Notes under the pieces: model-generated
Database searches by the model: none
Told to the model about the DNA's origin: nothing
The model's input: only the letters and a program-made list of their open reading frames with translations
Shown here: positions 13,412 to 19,228 of the stretch, one piece after another
Layout: each line of letters begins with the position of its first letter
How positions within the stretch are numbered: the first letter of the stretch is position 1
Assembly (NCBI GenBank): GCA_964481035.1
Contig: CAYZSE010000060.1
Location: 1-19,228, forward strand
Direction: 5' to 3'
Length of the DNA stretch: 19,228 nt
DNA from: JAAAPF01 sp964481035
GTDB lineage: Bacteria; Pseudomonadota; Alphaproteobacteria; Geminicoccales; Geminicoccaceae
Program-made: the position numbers and the translations under genes

Positions 13412-13828
13412 ATGCGCCACCGCAATCGCGGTCGCCGGCTCTCGCGGAGCAGCAGCCACCGCGAGGCCATGTTCGCCAATCTCGCCCAGGCGCTCGTCAA
13501 GCACGAGCAGATCAAGACGACGCTGCCGAAGGCCAAGGACCTTCGCCCGATCGTCGAGCGGCTCATCACCCTCGCCAAGCGGGGTGATCTGCACGCCCGC
13601 AGGTTGTTGATCGCGCGCACGCGTCACGAGCCGACGGCGGCGAAGCTGATCGACGTGCTGGGCCCCCGCTACCAGGAGCGGCCGGGCGGCTACTGCCGGA
13701 TCCTCAAGGCCGGCTTTCGCTACGGCGACGCCGCGCCCATGGCGGTCATCGAGCTCGTCGATCGCGACGTCGAGGCCAAGGGCAAGGACAGCGGCCCGTC
13801 GAACGACGAGGTCGACGAGGCGGCCTGA
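13412..13828 (+). CDS. rplQ: 50S ribosomal protein L17
   Basis: L17 (138 aa) sits near the tunnel exit on the solvent side. MRHRNRGRRLSRSSSHREAMFANLAQALVKHEQIKTTLPKAKDLRPIVERLITLAKRG is the classic N-terminal pattern, and YCRILKAGFRYGDAAPMAVIELVDR (about 91-115) closes the fold. An acidic tail of about 20 residues follows, as in other alphaproteobacteria. A strong SD supports ATG 13412; the 120-nt gap after rpoA is the longest untranslated stretch in the window and carries a hairpin but no clear promoter. Only 3 nt separate its stop from the protease gene. Confidence 0.97.
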   Translation: MRHRNRGRRLSRSSSHREAMFANLAQALVKHEQIKTTLPKAKDLRPIVERLITLAKRGDLHARRLLIARTRHEPTAAKLIDVLGPRYQERPGGYCRILKAGFRYGDAAPMAVIELVDRDVEAKGKDSGPSNDEVDEAA

Positions 13829-13831
13829 GCC

Positions 13832-15277
13832 GTGGTCCGGCGGGTTTCCGTTGGCCGCTTGCTCGCCTTCAGCCTGCTCCTGCTGGGCGGGCTCGTCGCC
13901 TGCTCCAACGCCTCCGAGCCGGTGGGCGAGCCCCCAGCGGCGCGCGTCGTCCCGGCGTCGCCGCGCGAGGTCCAGCTGTCCTTCGCGCCGGTCGTGCGCG
14001 CCGCGGCCCCGGCGGTCGTCAACATCAACGCCATGCGCATGCGCCGGCCGGAATTCGCCAGCCCCTTGCTCGCCGATCCGTTCTTCCGGCGCTTCTTCGA
14101 GCGCTACGGTGGCGTTCCGTTGCAGGGCCGCCGCGAGACCAGCCTCGGCTCCGGCGTGATCATCCGCGCCGAGGGGCTCGTCGTCACCAACCACCACGTC
14201 GTCGCGGACGCCTCGGCGATCACCGTCATCACCGCGGATCGCCGCGAGTACCCGGCACGCGTGCTCCGCTCGGATGCCGATCTCGACCTCGCCATCCTGC
14301 AATTGGCGGGCGTGGCGGAGCCGCTGCCGGCCCTCGGCTTCGCCGACAGCAACGCCGTCGAGGTGGGCGATCTGGTGCTCGCGCTCGGCAACCCGTTCGG
14401 CATCGGGCAATCGGTATCCTCGGGCATCGTCTCGGCGACGGCGCGCAGCGGCGGCGGGATCGGCCTCGACGTGCCGCTGATCCAGACCGACGCGGCGATC
14501 AACCCCGGCAATTCCGGCGGTGCGCTGGTCGGCCTCGACGGTCGCCTCGTCGGCATCAACACGGCGATCTTGACCCGTGGCGGCGGCTCCGTCGGCGTCG
14601 GCTTCGCGATCCCGGCCAACGTCGTGCGGGCCTACGTCGAAGGTGCGCTGGCCGCGGCGCCGGCGGAGCGGCCATGGCTCGGCGCGCGCCTGCAGGAGCT
14701 CGATCAGGAGCTCGCCGAGGGGCTCGGTCTCGACCGCCCGCGCGGCACCCTCGTCGCCGAGGTCGTCACCGGCGCCGCGGCCGATCGCGCCGGCCTCGCG
14801 CCCGGCGACGTCGTCCTCACCGCCGCAGGCGAGCCCGTGACCGGCGCCGGCGACGTCACCCTGCGGCTGGCCCTGGCCCGGGGCGAGACGGTCCCGTTCA
14901 CGGTCTGGCGGCGTGGCGAGCGGCGCCACCTGGAGGTGCCGGTCCGCCCGGCGCCGCGCGAGCCGCCGCCCGAGCCGCGCGCTCTCGGCGACCGCCATCC
15001 GTTCGCCGGCGCTCGTCTCGCCAATCTCTCGCCGGCCTACGCGCTCGAGCTCGACCGAGATCCCTTCCTCGCCGGCGTGATCGTGTTGGCGGTGGCGCGG
15101 GGCAGTCCGGCGGGACGGCTCGGGCTGCAGCCGGGGGACGTCATCGCCGAGGCCCAGGGCCGAGCGCTGGCAACGCATCGTGATCTCGACCGCGCTCTCG
15201 CCGAGCGCGAAGCTCGCGACGGGGTGCGCCTCCTCGTCGTCCGCGACGGCCGTCGCTTGCAGCTGTTGCTGGGATGA
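13832..15277 (+). CDS. Do/DegP-family serine endoprotease, predicted lipoprotein, two PDZ domains
   Basis: Periplasmic quality-control protease of the HtrA/Deg family (481 aa). The N-terminus has basic residues, a hydrophobic stretch (about 10-20) and the lipobox LVAC at 21-24, with Ser at +2, so the mature protein should be lipid-anchored, probably in the outer membrane; most DegP proteins are soluble. The trypsin-like domain (about 50-270) holds the triad H122 (in TNHHVV), D152 (in DLDLAIL) and S228 (in NPGNSGGAL). PDZ1 spans about 280-370 (GAAADRAGLAPGDVV) and PDZ2 about 390-480 (GSPAGRLGLQPGDVI), after a proline-rich linker. The start is GTG 13832 with GAGG (13817-13820) upstream. It overlaps rarA by 4 nt. 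degP, degQ or mucD naming cannot be decided by eye. Confidence 0.93.
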   Translation: MVRRVSVGRLLAFSLLLLGGLVACSNASEPVGEPPAARVVPASPREVQLSFAPVVRAAAPAVVNINAMRMRRPEFASPLLADPFFRRFFERYGGVPLQGRRETSLGSGVIIRAEGLVVTNHHVVADASAITVITADRREYPARVLRSDADLDLAILQLAGVAEPLPALGFADSNAVEVGDLVLALGNPFGIGQSVSSGIVSATARSGGGIGLDVPLIQTDAAINPGNSGGALVGLDGRLVGINTAILTRGGGSVGVGFAIPANVVRAYVEGALAAAPAERPWLGARLQELDQELAEGLGLDRPRGTLVAEVVTGAAADRAGLAPGDVVLTAAGEPVTGAGDVTLRLALARGETVPFTVWRRGERRHLEVPVRPAPREPPPEPRALGDRHPFAGARLANLSPAYALELDRDPFLAGVIVLAVARGSPAGRLGLQPGDVIAEAQGRALATHRDLDRALAEREARDGVRLLVVRDGRRLQLLLG

Positions 15278-16599
15278 GCGGCGACCTCTTTGCCGGTGAA
15301 CCGGCGCCACCGCAGGCGGTCGACGACACCGCACCGCTCGCCGAGCGGCTGCGCCCGTCGCGTCTCGCCGACGTTCTCGGTCAGGATGCCGTGCTCGCGC
15401 CCGGCGGTGCGCTCGGTGCGATGGTCAAGGCGGGCCGGCTGCGCTCGCTCGTCCTGTGGGGGCCACCCGGCTGCGGCAAGACCACGCTCGCGCGGCTGCT
15501 GGTGCGCGAGACCGGCGGGCATCTCCTGTTCCTGTCCGCCGTCACCGCCGGTGTCGCCGAGCTCAGGAAGACCTTCGCCGCCGCCGATCGGCTGCGCGCG
15601 GCGGGGCAGCGGCCGCTGCTCTTCATCGACGAGATCCACCGCTTCAACAGGGCGCAGCAGGACGGGCTGCTCGCGCGGGTCGAGGACGGCACCATCACGC
15701 TGATCGGCGCGACGACGGAGAACCCGTCCTTCGCGCTGACCAGCGCCTTGCTGTCGCGTCTCGAGGTGGTGGTGCTACAGCCGCTCGATGACGCGGCGCT
15801 CGCCGAGTTGCTGGCGCGCGCCGAGGCGCTCATCGGCCGCCGCCTGCCCCTCGACGACGAGGCGCGGGCCGCGCTCCGCACGCTCGCCGACGGCGACGGG
15901 CGCTATCTCGCGACCCTCGTCGAGGCCCTGCTCGAGCGCGAGCCCGAAGCGCCGCTGGACACGCCCGGGCTGCTCCAGCGCCTGGCCCGACGCGCGCCGC
16001 GCTACGACCGTGACCAGGACCAGCATTTCAACCTCGTGAGCGCCTTGCACAAGGCGGTGCGCGGCTCCGATCCGGACGCGGCACTCTACTGGCTCTGCCG
16101 GATGCTCGATGCCGGCGAGGACCCGCGCTACCTGGCGCGCCGGCTCGTGCGCATGGCCTCGGAGGACGTCGGGCTCGCCGACCCGGCCGCGCTGCCGGCG
16201 ACGCTCGCGGCGGCCGAGGCCTACGAGCGGCTCGGCAGCCCCGAGGGCGAGCTGGCGCTGGCCCAGGCGACGGTGCATCTCGCGGCCGCACCGAAGTCGA
16301 ACGCCGTCGACGTCGCCTACAAGGAGGCGCTCGCCGCGGCCCGCGAGGCGGGCTCGCTGCCGCCGCGACCCTGGAGTGTCAACGCGCCGACGCGAATGAT
16401 GCGTGATCTCGGCTACGCGCAGGGCTATGTCTACGATCACGATGCGCCCGACGCCTTTGCCGGACAGGACCATTTCCCGGTCGGCCTCGACCGGAGGCGG
16501 TTCTACCGGCCGGCCGGCCGTGGCGCGGAGCAAGCCATCGCGCAGCGCCTCGAGGCGTTGGCGAAACGCCGGGCCGAGCCGCCGATCGAGGGCACATGA
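15274..16599 (+). CDS. rarA: Replication-associated recombination protein RarA (MgsA), AAA+ ATPase
   Basis: RarA (441 aa) is a clamp-loader-like AAA+ ATPase of the RarA/Mgs1/WRNIP1 family that acts at stalled or gapped replication forks. PLAERLRPSRLADVLGQDAVL (21-41) is the usual opening; Walker A GPPGCGKT is at 63-70, Walker B LLFIDE at 115-120 followed by IHRFNRAQQD, sensor 1 in GATTENPSF (145-153) and the arginine-finger SRLE at 161-164. The C-terminal half has the tetramerisation region with SALHKAVRGSDPDAALYWL and MASEDVGLADP. ATG 15274 overlaps the protease stop (ATGA). rarA after the Deg gene is a recurrent alphaproteobacterial arrangement. Confidence 0.96.
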   Translation: MSGDLFAGEPAPPQAVDDTAPLAERLRPSRLADVLGQDAVLAPGGALGAMVKAGRLRSLVLWGPPGCGKTTLARLLVRETGGHLLFLSAVTAGVAELRKTFAAADRLRAAGQRPLLFIDEIHRFNRAQQDGLLARVEDGTITLIGATTENPSFALTSALLSRLEVVVLQPLDDAALAELLARAEALIGRRLPLDDEARAALRTLADGDGRYLATLVEALLEREPEAPLDTPGLLQRLARRAPRYDRDQDQHFNLVSALHKAVRGSDPDAALYWLCRMLDAGEDPRYLARRLVRMASEDVGLADPAALPATLAAAEAYERLGSPEGELALAQATVHLAAAPKSNAVDVAYKEALAAAREAGSLPPRPWSVNAPTRMMRDLGYAQGYVYDHDAPDAFAGQDHFPVGLDRRRFYRPAGRGAEQAIAQRLEALAKRRAEPPIEGT

Positions 16600-17570
16600 G
16601 CGGTATCCGACATCTCGAGGTGAGCCCGCGTGACGGCGAGGTGCGCCTCGATCGCTTCCTGCGACGGAACGTGCCGGGTCTGAGCCAGGGCCATCTGCAG
16701 AAGCTCTTGCGCACCGGCCAGCTGCGCGTCGACGGGCGGCGTGCCGACGCCTCGACGCGCGTCGTGGCCGGCCAGACGATCCGCGTGCCGCCGCTACCCG
16801 ACGCCGAGCGTCCGTCGCCACGCCCGGCCGAGCGCCTCGCCGCCGCCGATGCCCGGTTCATCCGCTCGCTCGTCATCCACGACGACGGCAGCGTCGTCGC
16901 CCTCGACAAGCCCGCCGGCCTCGCCGTGCAGGGTGGCACCAGGACGACCCGGCACGTCGACCGCTTGCTGCCCGCGCTCGATCGCGGCGGCGAGCGCTGC
17001 CGGCTGGTGCATCGGCTCGATCGCGACACCGCGGGCCTCCTGCTGCTCGGCCGAGGCGCCGGCGCCGCGGCCAGCCTGGGCGAGCAGTTTCGCCGCGGGC
17101 GGGTAACGAAGGTCTACTGGGCGCTGGTGCGCGGCAAGGTCAAGGAGAGCCAGGGGCTGATCGACCTGGCCCTCGCCAAGGCCGGCGGTCCCGGCCGTGA
17201 GCGCATGGTCGGCACCGACGACGGCAAGCCGGCGAAGACGCTCTTTCGCGTCGTCGCCCGGGCCGGTCGCGTCGCCACCTGGCTGGCGCTGCGTCCGGTC
17301 ACCGGGCGAACGCATCAGCTCCGCGCCCACTGCGCCGCCATCGGCCACCCGATCCTCGGCGATCTCAAGTACCAGGCCGAGCGTGACCCGCTGTCGGGCC
17401 AGCCGGCGGGTCTGATGCTGCTCGCCCGGACGGCGGCCTTGACCCATCCGAGCGGCCGGCCGATGACCCTGGAGGCGCCGCTGTCGCCGGAGTTGCGGGC
17501 GGGCTTCGACTGGCTCGGCTTCACGGCCGACGCGGGCAGGGCGCACGGTCTCGAGGCGTTCGACGTCTGA
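16596..17570 (+). CDS. RluA-family 23S rRNA pseudouridine synthase (RluC/RluD type, with S4 domain)
   Basis: This 324-aa enzyme should isomerise specific uridines of 23S rRNA to pseudouridine. An S4 RNA-binding domain occupies about residues 15-75 (VRLDRFLRRNVPGLSQGHLQKLLRTGQLRVDG), and the catalytic domain contains VVALDKPAGLAVQGG (100-114), HRLDRDTAGLLLL (139-151) with D142 as the nucleophile, and LRPVTGRTHQLRAHCAAIGHPILGDLKY near 236-263. Length and S4 domain fit RluC or RluD; the genomic slot is usually annotated RluC, but I cannot separate the two by eye. ATG 16596 overlaps rarA (ATGA), with GAGGG just upstream. In many relatives crcB sits between rarA and this gene; here it does not. 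Confidence 0.93.
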   Translation: MSGIRHLEVSPRDGEVRLDRFLRRNVPGLSQGHLQKLLRTGQLRVDGRRADASTRVVAGQTIRVPPLPDAERPSPRPAERLAAADARFIRSLVIHDDGSVVALDKPAGLAVQGGTRTTRHVDRLLPALDRGGERCRLVHRLDRDTAGLLLLGRGAGAAASLGEQFRRGRVTKVYWALVRGKVKESQGLIDLALAKAGGPGRERMVGTDDGKPAKTLFRVVARAGRVATWLALRPVTGRTHQLRAHCAAIGHPILGDLKYQAERDPLSGQPAGLMLLARTAALTHPSGRPMTLEAPLSPELRAGFDWLGFTADAGRAHGLEAFDV

Positions 17571-18223
17571 TGCGGCACATCCTCGTCTTCGACTGCGACG
17601 GCACGCTCGTGGACAGCGCCGCGATGATCGTCGCGGCGATGGAGCAGGGCTTCGAGGCGACCGCGCTGGAGCCGCCCGACGAGCACGCCATCCGGCAGAT
17701 CGTCGGCCTCTCCCTCGACGCGGCGATCCGCGTGCTGGCTCCCGACGCGCCGCCGGCCGTCTGGCGCGAGATCGTGCAGAACTATCGTCGCGCCTTCATG
17801 GCGCTGCGCACGCAGAGCCGCTACGACGAGCCGCTCTTTCCCGGCATGGCCGACCTGCTCGAGAGCCTCGACGCGCAGGGGTGCCGGCTCGCCATCGCCA
17901 CGGGCAAGTCGCGGCGCGGGGTCGAGCACCTGATCGCGCGGCACGGGCTCGAACGGCTCTTCGTCAGCGTCCAGACCGCGGACACCCATCCCTCGAAGCC
18001 GCATCCCGGCATGCTGCTCAAGGCGGTGGCCGATGCCGGCGGCAAGCCCGGTGAAGCGGCCATGATCGGCGACACCAGCTACGACATGGAGATGGCCGTC
18101 GCCGCCGGCGTCGCGGCCTTGGGCGTCGCCTGGGGCCACCACACACCCGAGCACCTCCTCGCCACGGGCGCCGACCACGTCGCCGAGGACGCGGCGGCCT
18201 TGCGGGCGATCCTTCTCTCGTGA
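17570..18223 (+). CDS. HAD-IA family hydrolase, phosphoglycolate phosphatase-like
   Basis: A 217-aa HAD-superfamily phosphatase with a C1 helical cap. Motif I is DCDGTLVD with D8 (nucleophile) and D10 (acid/base); motif II is T111 in AIATGK; motif III is K143 in THPSKPHPGM; motif IV is IGDTSYDMEMA with D168 and D172 for magnesium. The cap lies between about 15 and 85. Phosphoglycolate phosphatase is the nearest described activity, but substrates in this family cannot be read from sequence. Its start overlaps the pseudouridine synthase stop (TGATG). HAD proteins recur at this position in alphaproteobacteria beside the RluA-family gene and ATP12. Confidence 0.92.
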   Translation: MRHILVFDCDGTLVDSAAMIVAAMEQGFEATALEPPDEHAIRQIVGLSLDAAIRVLAPDAPPAVWREIVQNYRRAFMALRTQSRYDEPLFPGMADLLESLDAQGCRLAIATGKSRRGVEHLIARHGLERLFVSVQTADTHPSKPHPGMLLKAVADAGGKPGEAAMIGDTSYDMEMAVAAGVAALGVAWGHHTPEHLLATGADHVAEDAAALRAILLS

Positions 18224-18915
18224 AGCGCTCCTATGCGAGCGTCGCCGTCGCGCCGGCGGAAGGCGACTTCCTCGTCACCCTCGACGGTCGCCCGCTGCGG
18301 ACGCCCAAGAGACGGGTCTTGAGCCTGCCGAGCGAGGGGCTCGCCCGCCTCGTCGCCGCCGAATGGGCCGAGCAGGGCGACGTCGTTCGGCCCACGGCGA
18401 TGCGGGTGAGCCGCCTCGCCACGACCGCGGTGGATCTCATGCCGGATCGACGCAGCGGGGCCATCGAGCAGGTCGTCGAGTATGCCCGCACGGACCTCCT
18501 CTGCTACCGGGCGAGCGGGCCGGCCGACCTGCGCGCGGCGCAGGCTCGGCTCTGGGATCCGCCCCTGGCGTGGCTCGCGGCGACGCACGGGATCGCGCTG
18601 GACGTGACCTGCGGCGTGATGCCCGGGGCGCCTTGCGAGGCGGCGGTGCGGCAGCTCGCGGCGGTCGTCGGCGGGCTCGCCGATTGGCCGCTCGTGGGCC
18701 TCCACGCCGCCACGACGGCGGCGGGCTCGATCGTCCTCGGCCTCATGGTCCAGGCGCGCGCGTTGTCCGCGGCCGCCGCCGGTGACGCGGCGCTGGTCGA
18801 CGAGCGCTACGAACGCGCGCGATGGGGCGAGGAGGCCGAAGCGCTCGACCGCGAACGCCGCCTGCTCGCCGACCTCGCCGCCGCCGAAGCGTATCTCGGC
18901 GCGCTGACGACGTGA
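18220..18915 (+). CDS. ATP12 family F1-ATPase assembly chaperone
   Basis: ATP12 (231 aa) binds the free alpha subunit of F1-ATPase and prevents its aggregation during assembly; the family is found in alphaproteobacteria and mitochondria. LDGRPLRTPKRRVLSLPSEGLARLVAAEW (21-49), TAMRVSRLATTAVDL (59-73), VVEYARTDLLCYRA (85-98), QARLWDPPLAWL (108-119) and WGEEAEA (202-208) are the typical blocks, and the length is normal. The start is GTG 18220, overlapping the HAD stop as GTGA, without an obvious SD, so translation is probably coupled. It is the last gene of the plus-strand run. A substrate-side partner (atpA) is not in the window. Confidence 0.92.
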   Translation: MKRSYASVAVAPAEGDFLVTLDGRPLRTPKRRVLSLPSEGLARLVAAEWAEQGDVVRPTAMRVSRLATTAVDLMPDRRSGAIEQVVEYARTDLLCYRASGPADLRAAQARLWDPPLAWLAATHGIALDVTCGVMPGAPCEAAVRQLAAVVGGLADWPLVGLHAATTAAGSIVLGLMVQARALSAAAAGDAALVDERYERARWGEEAEALDRERRLLADLAAAEAYLGALTT

Positions 18916-18918
18916 GCC

Positions 18919-19228
18919 TCACTCGCCGATCGGCACCACGCTCGCGGCGGGGCGATGGGCGCAGGAGAAACGGACCACGAGGACCGCGTCGAAGGCCGTC
19001 ACCAGCAGGTTCCAACCGTAGACGTAGACGAGCGGGCTGAGCGCGCCGGTCGCTTGCCACTCGACGACCTTCGATCCCAACCCCAAGACGTAGCCGAAGC
19101 AGATCAGCAACACGAAGACGAGGCTCTTGCCCGACGCCGCGCGCGTCTGCGGCATCTTGGCGATCGACCAGTACCAGCTGATCGAGAAGCTGATCAGCAT
19201 CACCGCTTCGAGCAGCTCGACGGTGTTC
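18919..19228 (-). CDS. Small membrane protein, possibly PQ-loop/SemiSWEET-like (partial, 5' end outside window)
   Basis: The minus-strand frame is open to the window end and stops at 18919-18921 (TGA on that strand). The readable 102 codons begin NTVELLEAV and include three hydrophobic segments: around LISFSISWYWSIA, SLVFVLLICFGYVLGLGS and LVYVYGWNLLVTAFDAVLVVRF. The pattern SW-x-x-SI-x-K followed by ASGKSLVF and GY-x-x-G resembles the small three-helix PQ-loop-domain transporter relatives, but this is a resemblance by eye. A GTG at 19201-19203 or ATG at 19198-19200 could serve as starts, yet both would cut into the first hydrophobic segment, so an upstream start is more likely. It converges on ATP12 with 3 nt between stops. 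Confidence 0.7.
   Translation of the reverse strand, partial: NTVELLEAVMLISFSISWYWSIAKMPQTRAASGKSLVFVLLICFGYVLGLGSKVVEWQATGALSPLVYVYGWNLLVTAFDAVLVVRFSCAHRPAASVVPIGE

Noticed and set aside
12254..15334. Minus-strand open frame of 1026 codons opposite rpoA, rplQ and the Deg protease gene.
   Set aside because: It is the mirror of strongly GC-biased codons on the plus strand: composition is dominated by R, A, D, L, H and V, it shows no domain pattern, and it crosses three certain genes and their gaps. Long antisense frames are common in such DNA.
1..19228. Search by eye for CRISPR repeats, tRNA or rRNA genes, insertion sequences, integrase sites, toxin-antitoxin or defence genes.
   Set aside because: None found; coding density is near total, all plus-strand genes are recognised families and codon use looks uniform with no sign of transfer.

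Overview
This is a conserved chromosomal housekeeping locus of a GC-rich alphaproteobacterium: the S10-spc-alpha ribosomal protein supercluster and the gene block that commonly follows it in this class. Pointers to Alphaproteobacteria are tuf directly before rpsJ, adk between secY and rpsM, rpsK followed directly by rpoA with no rpsD, no rpmJ after secY, and a downstream block of Deg protease, rarA, RluA-type pseudouridine synthase, HAD phosphatase and ATP12. ATP12 is a family of alphaproteobacteria and mitochondria. The order or genus cannot be fixed from the sequence alone; a Rhodospirillales-like lineage is a guess.

Layout: (1) positions 1-52 hold the last codons of tuf. (2) 72-4893 is the S10 operon: rpsJ, rplC, rplD, rplW, rplB, rpsS, rplV, rpsC, rplP, rpmC, with rpsQ overlapping the end of rpmC. 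(3) 4886-11285 is the spc operon: rpsQ, rplN, rplX, rplE, rpsN, rpsH, rplF, rplR, rpsE, rpmD, rplO, secY, adk. (4) 11286-11395 is the first real gap, holding a sigma70-like promoter inside a perfect 7-bp inverted repeat. (5) 11396-13828 is the alpha operon: rpsM, rpsK, rpoA, rplQ, with GC-rich hairpins on both sides of rpoA. (6) 13832-18915 is a tightly overlapping five-gene block: Do/DegP-like lipoprotein protease, rarA, RluA-family pseudouridine synthase, HAD-IA phosphatase and ATP12 chaperone. (7) 18919-19228, on the opposite strand, is the C-terminal part of a small membrane protein cut by the window end.

Every gene from tuf to ATP12 lies on the plus strand, most with 0-20 nt gaps or with stop/start overlaps (ATGA, GTGA, TGATG, TAATG). 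Ribosome assembly, protein export (SecY), RNA polymerase alpha, nucleotide balance (Adk), envelope protein quality control, stalled-fork processing, rRNA modification and F1-ATPase assembly could therefore share transcription and translation.

No mobile element, CRISPR array, tRNA, rRNA, phage gene or defence system was seen, and no intergenic stretch exceeds about 120 nt. I found no undescribed biological system. The points worth a second look are local: the promoter/dyad before rpsM, the matched hairpins around rpoA, a forced TTG start of rpoA, a 15-bp tandem duplication at the rplO stop codon, an unusual S11 tail, the lipoprotein form of the Deg protease, and the absence of crcB from its usual slot.
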